Of a stretch of DNA of 64,000 nt, positions 9,186 to 16,041 are shown one piece after another. The position numbers and the translations under genes were made by a program. Source of the stretch: Streptomyces sp. NRRL S-350 (GTDB lineage: Bacteria > Actinomycetota > Actinomycetes > Streptomycetales > Streptomycetaceae); NCBI RefSeq assembly GCF_000719705.1, contig NZ_JOHO01000052.1:1-64000 (forward strand), read 5' to 3'. Numbering within the stretch: the stretch's first letter is position 1; every line of letters begins with the position of its first letter. Below the pieces are notes generated by a model. That model was not told the origin of the DNA. It did no database searches and worked only from the letters and a program-made list of their open reading frames with translations.

Positions 9186-9459
9186 CGACCGACAACGCCG
9201 CAGCCACCCCCGGCCGGGCCGAACTTGCCGTCGCCCACGGCCTCCGAGCGGCGGGCGTGCGGATCGCCCGCGTACGCGGGTCCAGGGCAGCAGCGCCAGA
9301 CGGGTCCTGTCGCACAGCTCCCGCACCCCCGCGCCCTCCGGCATGGTCCCGCCCTTCCTTCGTACGGGGGCACGGCAGCGCTCCGGTGCAGGCGTCCCCG
9401 ACAATCCCGGTCGACAATTCGGTGTCGCCGATCAGTTCGGCACTGATAGCGTCCCGGAC

Positions 9460-10191
9460 GTGGCAAAGCTGAACCAGATCATCGCCGTTGAAAAAGGCGT
9501 CAAGTCCAAGTCCTTCCAGGAGCTGACGCAGGCCCACCAGGACCTCCAGAAGCCCGCGCTGCTGGCCGGGATCTCCCGCGCCTACCAGCCGAAGGACGAG
9601 GAGGGCGAGCAGCTGCCGCCGGAGTCGACCCGCGTGCAGCTGAAGGCCGAGGACATCCTGCGGTCCACCGCGAAGACCCTGACCCGGCTCTTCGACGTGA
9701 CGGCCACCAAGGACTGGGCCAACATCAGTGCCCGGGCCGACGTGGTGGTGGACGGCCAGGTGCTCCTCGCCCAGGTGCCGGTGCCGTACCTGCTCTTCCT
9801 GGAGAAGCAGCTCACCGACCTGTTCACCTTCGTGAAGAAGCTCCCGGTGCTGGACGCCTCCGAGTCCTGGAGCCTCGACCCGTCCACCGACTCCTGGAAG
9901 ACGGAGCCGGTGCGCACCATCCGGACCAAGAAGGTGCCGCGCAACCACGTCAAGGCGGAGGCCACGGACAAGCACCCGGCCCAGGTCGAGGTCTACTACG
10001 AGGACATCGCGGTGGGCTACTGGACCACGGTCAAGTTCTCCGGCGCGCTGCCGGCCCGCCGCGTGAACGAGCTCGCGGAGCGGGTGGAGAAGCTCCAGCA
10101 GGCGGTCAAGTTCGCCCGCGAGGAGGCCAACGCCGTCGAGGTCACCGACCAGCGGGCGGGTGACGCCGTCTTCGGCTACCTGTTCCGGTAG
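9460..10191 (+). CDS. conserved actinobacterial/phage-type protein (DUF7873-like)
   Basis: 243 residues from GTG at 9460. TGATAGCGT just upstream and no ribosome site suggest a leaderless mRNA. The protein is soluble, rich in Lys, Glu and Gln, with a regular fold. Notable stretches are AKLNQIIAVEKGVKSKSFQE, PYLLFLEKQLTDLFTFVKKL and RRVNELAERVEKLQQAVKFA, followed by a C-terminal GDAVFGYLFR. Proteins like this recur in Streptomyces and actinophages without known function. It is the nearest gene to the tRNA-like RNA locus (about 120-250 bases downstream) and is separated from it by a hairpin terminator. A functional link is only a hypothesis. Confidence 0.8.
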   Translation: MAKLNQIIAVEKGVKSKSFQELTQAHQDLQKPALLAGISRAYQPKDEEGEQLPPESTRVQLKAEDILRSTAKTLTRLFDVTATKDWANISARADVVVDGQVLLAQVPVPYLLFLEKQLTDLFTFVKKLPVLDASESWSLDPSTDSWKTEPVRTIRTKKVPRNHVKAEATDKHPAQVEVYYEDIAVGYWTTVKFSGALPARRVNELAERVEKLQQAVKFAREEANAVEVTDQRAGDAVFGYLFR

Positions 10192-10202
10192 CCCCGTGAT
10201 CG

Positions 10203-10224
10203 CCCGCCCGGGGAGCCGGGCGGG
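10203..10224 (+). terminator. hairpin terminator after the DUF7873-like gene
   Basis: Perfect 9-bp stem CCCGCCCGG / CCGGGCGGG with GGAG loop, 12 bases after the stop codon. It implies that the RNA modules downstream have their own promoter or depend on read-through. Confidence 0.75.
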
Positions 10225-10306
10225 TGCGCCGGGCGCGCCGAGGACCTTCCCGGGAACCGGGCGGGGACGGGCGCGCGCGGCGCGAAAAGCTGACACTGAT
10301 GTTGAA

Positions 10307-10401
10307 GCTGACCAGGGGTCACAGTGGAGGTTCGAGTCCTCCCCCCGGCACCACTCGCCGGGGTAGCCCAAACAGGCAGAGGCAGACCCCGTGAATCTCA
10401 G
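10307..10401 (+). ncRNA. tRNA-like (YrlA/Y RNA-type) module 1, circularly permuted
   Basis: Order on the strand: GGGGTC (10315-10320), 5-nt ACAGT, T-arm GGAGG-TTCGAGT-CCTCC (10326-10342), acceptor 3' strand CCCCGGC (10343-10349), 7-nt loop ACCACTC, acceptor 5' strand GCCGGGG (10357-10363), TA, D-arm GCC-12 nt-GGC (10366-10383), A, then GACCCC (10385-10390), which pairs with GGGGTC. Every tRNA element is present except the anticodon loop, but the 3' half precedes the 5' half. An A plus CCA follow the acceptor strand exactly where discriminator and CCA tail would be. A weaker outer pairing CTGA/TCAG (10308-10311, 10398-10401) extends the stem. Bacterial YrlA Y RNAs have this capped-acceptor layout. 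Confidence 0.8.
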
Positions 10402-10447
10402 ACTCTCGCTCCAGTCTCAGCATTCGCCGCCGAACACCGGATCGACC

Positions 10448-10554
10448 GGGTGCGGACGAATATCGACGAATGCAGGTTCAAGTCCTGTCTGTGCCGCTCC
10501 GTGGCACGGTAGTTCAAAGGCAGAACGCGTCGATTTCAACCTGATCCGCGACCC
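10448..10554 (+). ncRNA. tRNA-like (YrlA/Y RNA-type) module 2 with Ro60-site-like stem
   Basis: A complete fold of 107 nt. The outer stem pairs GGGT and GCGGA (10448-10456) with TCCGC-g-ACCC (10545-10554); an asymmetric internal loop (CGAAT against TTCAACCTGA) follows; then a 7-bp stem ATCGACG/CGTCGAT (10462-10468, 10528-10534). Inside lie T-arm GCAGG-TTCAAGT-CCTGT (10472-10488), acceptor-like stem CTGTGCC/GGCACGG closed by loop GCTCCGT (10489-10509), TA, and D-arm GTTC-AAAGGCA-GAAC (10512-10526). The outer strand GACGAAT and opposite TTTCAACC resemble the Ro60-binding motifs described for bacterial Y RNAs (GNCGAA and UUNGACC, one mismatch). No Ro60 gene is in the window. Confidence 0.8.
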
Positions 10555-10591
10555 TTGAACGTGCCGGTGTGCGCAATTGGGCGGCACACAG

Positions 10592-10622
10592 GGGCCCGGG
10601 AGCAGGCTACGCTCCCGGGCCC
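10592..10622 (+). terminator. hairpin terminator after the RNA modules
   Basis: 11-bp perfect inverted repeat (10592-10602 with 10612-10622), 9-nt loop. It can end the RNA transcript from the left and the gene at 10681-11571 from the right. A weaker GTGCCG/CGGCAC hairpin lies at 10561-10587. Confidence 0.75.
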
Positions 10623-10680
10623 TCCCGCCTTTCGGCGCGCAGCCGGGGAACGGCGGCGTCCGCTCCGGCCGCCGCCCGGA

Positions 10681-11571
10681 CTACGCCTGGCCGTCCTGCC
10701 CGAGGAGCCGGGCCGGCCCCGGCGGGTCGAGGTCGGCGGGTCCGGCGGCGGGGCTGGCCGCGGCGTCGGGGCGCGGGTCGCGGGGGCCGGGGGTCTCGAA
10801 TCCGGTGACCAGGGCGTGCGGGAGGTAGTCGGTGTCGACCGCCGGGGTCCAGCCGTAGGTGCGGTACGCGAGGGCGGCGAGGGCGATCGGGAGGAGCGGC
10901 AGGAGGCTGCGGGGCGTGGTGCCGTGCGGGCCGTCCTGGAGGAGCGCGAGCAGGGCGGCGTCGAAGGCCTCGCGGTCCGCGTCGGTGAGGGCGCGCAGGG
11001 CGCGCAGGCCGGGCTGCGGTTCGGCGGGGGCGGGGAAGTCGACCTCCTCCTCGAAGAAGTGGGCCACGAAGCCGTCGACGAGTTCGAGGGTCGGGGTGGG
11101 CGGCCCGTCGGGCATCAACTGCCGGGCCCAGCAGAAGGCTTCGCCGTGCGGGGAGGTCGTGTCGGAGACGATCGCGAGGCAGAAGGCGTCGAGCCACTCC
11201 CGGGCGGTGACCAGGTGGCGGGGGTCGCGGGCGAGCGCGTCGTCCCGGGCGTAGCTCATCCCGAAGTTCGGGTGGTCGAGGAAGACGCGGAAGCGGTCGT
11301 GCGGGTAGTAGGCGGCGAAGGAGACGGCGCCGACGGCGGCCTCGGTGGCGTCCTTGAGGAGGACCTTGGCCTCGTGGGTGTCGAGACCGGGCCGGGTGGT
11401 GGACAGGGCGCCGAGGTGGTCGAGGTAGGAGTCGGCGATCAGCTGCCACTCGGTGGTGGTCATCAGGCCCGCGCGGGAGTAGGAGTGGACCTGCCTGCCG
11501 ATCCGGTCCCCGAAGTCCTCGAGGGCCTTCGCCACCCGCGTCCCGTCCACCTGGTGACGTTCGATCCGCAC
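10681..11571 (-). CDS. immunity 49 (Imm49)-family protein
   Basis: 296 residues from GTG at 11571, with AAGGAGG 9-15 bases upstream. The alpha-helical pattern fits Imm49 proteins of actinobacteria: an AAVGAVSFAAYY helix, the REWLDAFCLAIVSD motif, a central helix pair around FDAALLALLQ, and the closing AALAYRTYGW followed by VDTDYLPHAL. Imm49 proteins are thought to neutralise polymorphic toxins (often nucleases), usually next to the toxin gene. No toxin is adjacent here, so it is an orphan, possibly protecting against toxins from kin. The Pro/Ala/Asp-rich C-terminal 40 residues are probably disordered. Family assignment is moderately sure. Confidence 0.7.
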   Translation of the reverse strand: MRIERHQVDGTRVAKALEDFGDRIGRQVHSYSRAGLMTTTEWQLIADSYLDHLGALSTTRPGLDTHEAKVLLKDATEAAVGAVSFAAYYPHDRFRVFLDHPNFGMSYARDDALARDPRHLVTAREWLDAFCLAIVSDTTSPHGEAFCWARQLMPDGPPTPTLELVDGFVAHFFEEEVDFPAPAEPQPGLRALRALTDADREAFDAALLALLQDGPHGTTPRSLLPLLPIALAALAYRTYGWTPAVDTDYLPHALVTGFETPGPRDPRPDAAASPAAGPADLDPPGPARLLGQDGQA

Positions 11572-11722
11572 AGTCCTGCCTCCTTGGTCATCGGCCGGCC
11601 CCAGCCTAGGCAGTGCGTCGGACACCGGGGTCCGCGGGGGTTCCGGCCGGTGGCCGCTCCGGTGGTGGTGGGTGTCCCGGCCGGCGCTGCCCCGGTCGGA
11701 GGCGGGTGGCACACTCACCGCC

Positions 11723-12337
11723 ATGACGATGATCGAAGCCGTAGAGGCTGTGCTGAGGGCGAGCGATCCGGACGGGGAGCCCGGGTACCAGGGCCGGTTC
11801 GCGCCGGCGGGGCGGCTGTCGAGCCGCGGGGGGATCGCGGTGTCCGGGCTCGACGCCGCCGAGTTCTACACGTTCTCCGTGGTCGCCGACGGGCTGCACG
11901 ACGTCTACCTGGCGTACGACCGGGACGACGAGCGGGGCGCCGTCGTCTCCGCGGTCGCGCTGGTCGCCGGCGGTACCACCCCGCAGGCGTTGGTGGCCGC
12001 GAACTGGGAGGAGGCGTCGGACGACGTCAACATGCTCGGCGAGGACGCCTCGGCGATCTACTCCGCCACCCCGGACGACCTGGCGATCGGCGGGGCCCTC
12101 GGCCGGACCGCGGGCTTCGCGCAGGCCGACACCCCCGAGGCCCACGCCGTGGCCGAGTTCCGGGCGCAGCAGGAGAGCGGCTCCCGGACCCCGGTACTCG
12201 ACGTCGTCGTCGACCCCGCCGGCGGCGCGAACGCCCTGGTCTTCCCCACCTGGGACTTCACGGCGAACAGCATCCTGGTCGGCCGGGACGGGCACGGCAC
12301 GGGCGTCGGGATCATCTGGTCCGACTTCGACGGCTGA
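11723..12337 (+). CDS. conserved hypothetical protein
   Basis: 204 residues from ATG at 11723, acidic, without signal peptide or membrane segment. The sequence alternates short beta-like stretches (EFYTFSVVADGLHDVYLAYD, VVSAVALVAGG) and acidic loops, and ends TGVGIIWSDFDG. No ribosome site is evident, so a leaderless start is possible. It is divergent from the Imm49-like gene, with about 150 bases between. I do not recognise a family; an immunity or toxin-related role would be guesswork. Confidence 0.7.
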   Translation: MTMIEAVEAVLRASDPDGEPGYQGRFAPAGRLSSRGGIAVSGLDAAEFYTFSVVADGLHDVYLAYDRDDERGAVVSAVALVAGGTTPQALVAANWEEASDDVNMLGEDASAIYSATPDDLAIGGALGRTAGFAQADTPEAHAVAEFRAQQESGSRTPVLDVVVDPAGGANALVFPTWDFTANSILVGRDGHGTGVGIIWSDFDG

Positions 12338-12381
12338 CGGGCCCGCCGCCGGTGAGCGGAGTGCCCTGGCGTGTCGTGCCG

Positions 12382-13185
12382 TCAGCCGCTGACGTGGGCG
12401 GTGTGGTCGAGCCAGTGCCGGGCGAGGTCGAGGTCGCCGTCGACGGTGATGCCGGCGGTGTCGCGGGCGGTGAGCGGGATCCGTCGGGTCAAGGTCAGCA
12501 GCAGCGATCGTGCCGGGCCGGTGACCGTCACGTCGGCCCGCCCGGTGCCGGGCTGCCACCTCGCCCCGTCGGGCCGGCGTTCGACGAACCAGGCGCCCGT
12601 TCCCTCGGCGGTGTCGGTGGCCAGCCACTGCAGGGTCTGCCCGGTGCCCCGGATGGCGTGGGCGGACTCGGAGCGCTGCATCTCCCACGTGGGGGAGGTG
12701 AGCATCGCGAGGTGGTTGCCGATGAGCGCGGCCGCGATGTCGGCGTCGATGTCGGCGGGCCGGTCCGCCGCGGCGGCGGCGTCGAAGCCGTGGACGACCG
12801 CCTCGTTGAGGGCGCTGGACAGCCAGAACCGCGCCCCCGGCCGCTTGTCCCCCGCGGCGTTGAACACCGGCGCGGTCAGCGCGTCGTCGGAGCACGCGCT
12901 CGCGACCCGCTGGGCGGACTCCGACAGCCACGCCTGCCACTCGCGGGGGTCGGCGGGGGGCACGGCCATCTCCGTCGGCAGCCGGGTGGGGTCGGTGATG
13001 CGCCGCTCGATGATCTCCGCGACCCAGTGCTGGCTCCGGCCGACGTGCTCGACCAGCTCGGTGACGGTCCACCCCGGGTTCGTCGGGACGGTGGCGTCGG
13101 GTCCGGCCGCGGTGGCTGATTCCGCGAGGCGTCGGGTGTGTTCGACGATCGCCTGCCGGGCGCGTTCCGCGTTCAGCTCGGTCAT
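12382..13185 (-). CDS. DinB/maleylpyruvate isomerase-family mycothiol-dependent enzyme
   Basis: 267 residues. The N-terminal four-helix bundle has the family hallmarks: an opening helix with ERARQAIVEHTRRLAE, the metal-ligand region WTVTELVEHVGRSQHW with the first histidine, and the second site ALNEAVVHGFDAAAA. The C-terminal domain (TGRADVTVTGPARSLLLTLT, LDLARHWLDH) is the SCP-2/MDMPI-C-like half. Relatives use mycothiol as cofactor for isomerisation or detoxification, or have unknown substrates, in the actinobacterial cytosol. No aromatic-degradation gene is adjacent, so the substrate is not predictable. The promoter probably lies in 13186-13270, where the sequence is AT-richer. Confidence 0.85.
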   Translation of the reverse strand: MTELNAERARQAIVEHTRRLAESATAAGPDATVPTNPGWTVTELVEHVGRSQHWVAEIIERRITDPTRLPTEMAVPPADPREWQAWLSESAQRVASACSDDALTAPVFNAAGDKRPGARFWLSSALNEAVVHGFDAAAAADRPADIDADIAAALIGNHLAMLTSPTWEMQRSESAHAIRGTGQTLQWLATDTAEGTGAWFVERRPDGARWQPGTGRADVTVTGPARSLLLTLTRRIPLTARDTAGITVDGDLDLARHWLDHTAHVSG

Positions 13186-13409
13186 TTCCTCGTCCTTCGG
13201 TAGGGGCCGCTCGGGCGGTCACGGGTTGCTGCGAAGCCTGTCTTCACGTTGCATCCGATAAGACTGCGCCTGGGCGTGGAACTCATCGGTCCCCTCCCGA
13301 GGATCTTCTCCGCACCGGACTGGGGCGGCTGCGGCCGCCGTTCGGGCGCCCGGTCCGGCCCGTGTCCCGGGCCCGGTCTCGGTCCGAGGCTGCGGGCCCC
13401 CGGGGCCGG

Positions 13410-14063
13410 TCAGCCCCCGCCCATCCCGCCCTGGGCGGCGACCATGGTCAGGTGCAGCCCGCTCACCGCCCGGGCCAGGCCCGGGGTCCGGTCGGCGAGC
13501 CGGTCGGTGAGCGCGGCGATCCGCCCGGCGTGGGCCCGGCGGTCGTGCCCGGAGAGCACCAGCCGCAGGTGCCCGTGGGCGGCCAGCGCCGCGAGGACGG
13601 CGTCGGTGAACGGCGCCGCGGCGACCGGGGCGCCGCCGCGCACCAGCTCGGCCACCCGCACCTGGAGGTCCAGGGCCTCGCGCGGATCGTCCACCGCCAC
13701 CGTCCGCCGCGGCGCGACCGGCCCGTAGGGGTCGCGGTCGGCCATGGTCACCGCACCCAGCACGGCGAGGCGCTCCTCCACGGCCTCCAGGGTGTCGTCG
13801 CGGCTGCGCCTGATCCACGCCTTCCAGGAGCGCGGCCGGTCGCCCAGTTCCGCGAGCAGCGCGTCCAGCACGGGATCCCCGGTGGCGGCGGAGGAGACGA
13901 TCCGCACCCGGCCCGCCCCGTCCTCGGCGACGGCGCCCCGGTGGGCGAGTTCGGCCAGGGCGGCGGCGCGCACCAGGAAGCCGGCCCGGGTGCGGTCCTG
14001 CAGGGACTGGGCCCGGGTGTCGAAGGCCAGCAGGTAGGCGTCCAGATGCAGTCCTCGGCTCAT
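13410..14063 (-). CDS. GPP34 (GOLPH3-like) family protein
   Basis: 217 residues from ATG at 14063. Helical, with the pattern of bacterial GPP34 proteins: an opening LHLDAYLLAFD, the helix FLVRAAALAELAHRGAVAED with a following winged-helix-like hairpin, a KAWIRRSRDDTLEAVEERL helix, and a long C-terminal alpha region. In eukaryotes the domain binds phosphatidylinositol-4-phosphate at the Golgi; in streptomycetes several copies of unknown role are common. A Gly/Met-rich tail (GGMGGG) ends it. The gene stands alone; 14064-14277 shows no further feature. Confidence 0.85.
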   Translation of the reverse strand: MSRGLHLDAYLLAFDTRAQSLQDRTRAGFLVRAAALAELAHRGAVAEDGAGRVRIVSSAATGDPVLDALLAELGDRPRSWKAWIRRSRDDTLEAVEERLAVLGAVTMADRDPYGPVAPRRTVAVDDPREALDLQVRVAELVRGGAPVAAAPFTDAVLAALAAHGHLRLVLSGHDRRAHAGRIAALTDRLADRTPGLARAVSGLHLTMVAAQGGMGGG

Positions 14064-14277
14064 GGCACCGACGATACGGCGCGCCCGCCCGTCCGCCGTC
14101 GGCCCGCAGGACGGCCCGTCCTCCACCTGCAGGAGCACACGCGGTCCTCCTCGCCCTTCCGGCGTCCGCCCCCGCCGTGGCCGAACGGATCGGCTGGCGG
14201 TCCTTCCGGGGGGCTTCCGGGGGGCTCCGGCCGCCGTCGCCGAGGCGATCACGGCCTTCGCCCCGGCGGCGGCCCGC

Positions 14278-15027
14278 TCAGCCGCGCGGCGTGGCGGCGG
14301 TGTCCGGGGTCGTCCCGGATCCGGCGTAGAGGACGTCGCGTCCCTGTTCCGCGGCGCGCAGGAGCCCTTCGCTGACGAAGTCGAGGAAGCGGGCGGCGTT
14401 TTCGAGGCGGGTGGCGGCGGGGGTGCCGCGGCCGAGGATGCCGACGCCCTGGCGTGCGGTCTCGATGAACTGGTCGTTGGCGCGGGCGCTGCGGATCATC
14501 GACTGGTACCAGAGGTCGTCGTCGACGACGTACCGCTCGCGGCGGCGTTCGTCGCGTTCCCGGCGGACGAGTTCCAGGCCTTCCAGGAACGTGATCGCCT
14601 TGGAGACGGACGCCGGGCTGACCTGGAGGCGCTGGGCGAGTTCGGCGGCGGTGTGGCTGCCGGTGTCGGTGGTGTAGAGGCAGCCGAGGACCCGGGCCAT
14701 CATCTTGGGCAGGCCCGAGGTCATGAAGACGGTGGTGAGGGTCTCCTGGTAGTCGCGCACGGCCTCGGGGTCGCGCCCGTGGACCTGCGGGAGGGCGTGC
14801 GGGTCCTGGGGCGCGGCGGCCTGGGTGCGGCGGCGGGTGCGCTGCTGGGTGGCGCGGTGGGCCAGGTCGGCGCGGTAGCCGGCGGGGCCGCCGTTGCGCA
14901 TCACCTCGCGCGTGATCGTGGAGGTCGGGCGGTCGAGGCGTCTGGCGATCTCCGCGTAGGCGAGGTTGTCGGAGAGTCCCAGCGCGATCTGCTGGCGCTC
15001 CTGCTGCGTGAGCCTGCCTCCCGGCAT
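14278..15027 (-). CDS. transcriptional regulator: IS30-type HTH fused to MarR/GbsR-type HTH
   Basis: 249 residues from ATG at 15027 (MPGGRLTQQERQQI). Residues 4-60 match the N-terminal helix-turn-helix of IS30-family transposases (RLTQQERQQIALGLSDNLAY, then IARRLDRPTSTITREVMRNG). Residues about 95-200 form a MarR/GbsR-type winged helix (TAAELAQRLQVSPASVSKAI, LELVRRERDERRRERYVVDD). There is no DDE catalytic domain, so it is a regulator and not a transposase. It lies divergent from the DUF4097/serine hydrolase pair, and the shared 260-base region holds several inverted repeats, suggesting auto- and target repression. Confidence 0.85.
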   Translation of the reverse strand: MPGGRLTQQERQQIALGLSDNLAYAEIARRLDRPTSTITREVMRNGGPAGYRADLAHRATQQRTRRRTQAAAPQDPHALPQVHGRDPEAVRDYQETLTTVFMTSGLPKMMARVLGCLYTTDTGSHTAAELAQRLQVSPASVSKAITFLEGLELVRRERDERRRERYVVDDDLWYQSMIRSARANDQFIETARQGVGILGRGTPAATRLENAARFLDFVSEGLLRAAEQGRDVLYAGSGTTPDTAATPRG

Positions 15028-15113
15028 CACGGCTCCCTTCTTCTTGCGCCACGGGTGCCCGCGGTGCCGCTCGGTGTTGCCTGATGGCTCCACCATAGCG
15101 TTCATTTTCACCG

Positions 15114-15167
15114 CATTGCAACGAACGGTCGTTCTGACGTTGCGTTAACGACGAGCGCGTTGCAATG
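15114..15167. promoter_or_regulatory. inverted-repeat operator candidates before the HTH-fusion regulator
   Basis: CATTGCAACG (15114-15123) is repeated in inverted orientation as CGTTGCAATG (15158-15167). Between them is a palindrome GAACG-GT-CGTTC (15123-15134). The region is far more AT-rich than its surroundings, and probably holds the promoter and operator of the regulator on the minus strand. Confidence 0.55.
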
Positions 15168-15225
15168 ATATCCACGCTTCTACCTGCAGAGATTACTTCC
15201 TCAAGCAAAGATCTCGTTGCTGCTA

Positions 15226-15261
15226 GTTGGAAAGCAACGTAGTGTTTCCAACGTCGGAAAC
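15226..15261. promoter_or_regulatory. overlapping inverted repeats before the DUF4097 gene
   Basis: GTTGGAAA (15226-15233) pairs with TTTCCAAC (15245-15252), and GTTTCC (15244-15249) with GGAAAC (15256-15261). The array ends 29 bases before the ATG of the DUF4097 gene; it is a likely binding site for the divergent regulator. Confidence 0.55.
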
Positions 15262-15289
15262 AACGAGCAGCCAGCAGAGGAAGTGCCCG

Positions 15290-15955
15290 ATGATGCAGAA
15301 GTTCGCCACCCCCGCCCCCATCTCCGCCGTCCTGGACATCCCCGCCGGCCGCGTCCAGTTCATCGCCGCGGACCGGGCCGACACCGCGGTCGAGGTCCTG
15401 CCCGCGAACGCCTCGAAGAGCCGCGACGTGAAGGCGGCCGAGCAGACGACGGTCGAATACGCCGACGGGGTCCTGCGGATCGACAACCCGGCGAGGAACC
15501 AGTACCTCGGCCCTTCCGGCGCCGTCGAGGTGACGGTCAAGCTGCCCGCCGGCTCCCGGGTCGAGGCCCGCTCGGCCGGCACCGAACTGCGCGGCGTCGG
15601 CCGCCTCGGCGACGTCGCCTTCGACGGCGCGTACCGCCGGATCAAGCTGGACGAGGCCGCGAGCGTCCGCCTCACCGCGGTCGACGGCGACGTCGAGGTC
15701 GGCCGGCTCGGCGGGTCCTCGGAGATCAGCACCGCCCGGGGCGACATCCGGATCACCGAGGCCATGGGCGGCACCGTCGTACTCCGCACCCGGTCCGGCG
15801 ACATCGCGGTCGGCGCCGCCGCCGGCGTGTCGGCCGCCCTGGACGCCGGCACCGGCCACGGCCGGATCAGCAACGCCCTCAGGAACGACGGCACCGCCGA
15901 ACTCGACATCCGCGCCACCACCTCCTACGGCGACATCACCGCCCGCAGCCTCTGA
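15290..15955 (+). CDS. DUF4097-family beta-helix-like protein
   Basis: 221 residues from ATG at 15290, preceded by AGAGGAAG. No signal peptide. The protein is built of repeating short strands with regularly spaced D-G-D and S-G-D turns (AVDGDVEVGRLGGSS, ARGDIRITEAMGGTVVLRTR, SGDIAVG), typical of DUF4097 right-handed beta-helix-like proteins that in Streptomyces sit beside HTH regulators. Function unknown. The serine hydrolase gene begins 86 bases after its stop, so the two are probably cotranscribed under the divergent IS30/MarR-type regulator. Confidence 0.85.
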   Translation: MMQKFATPAPISAVLDIPAGRVQFIAADRADTAVEVLPANASKSRDVKAAEQTTVEYADGVLRIDNPARNQYLGPSGAVEVTVKLPAGSRVEARSAGTELRGVGRLGDVAFDGAYRRIKLDEAASVRLTAVDGDVEVGRLGGSSEISTARGDIRITEAMGGTVVLRTRSGDIAVGAAAGVSAALDAGTGHGRISNALRNDGTAELDIRATTSYGDITARSL

Positions 15956-16041
15956 CGGACCGGCTCCCCGAGCCCACCCGCGCACCGCACCCGCGCACCG
16001 CAGCAACCGCAACCGCAACCGCAACCGCAAGGAGTACAGCC

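Noticed and set aside
10324..10512. A 62-codon frame across the tRNA-like modules
   Set aside because: It overlaps RNA stems completely, has no ribosome site and no protein-like composition.
10261..10560. Ordinary linear tRNA genes at the RNA locus
   Set aside because: No GCCGGGG lies at the right distance upstream of the first T-arm, and the second D-arm is followed by no T-arm. Only the permuted reading uses all arms.
14278..15027. IS30 transposase fragment
   Set aside because: The IS30-like HTH is in frame with a complete MarR-type domain, there is no DDE domain and no terminal inverted repeats, so it is a regulator.
14249..16030. A 593-codon minus-strand frame spanning regulator and DUF4097 genes
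   Set aside because: It is the antisense and out-of-frame shadow of two well-supported genes; its sequence is Arg/Pro/His-rich repeats.
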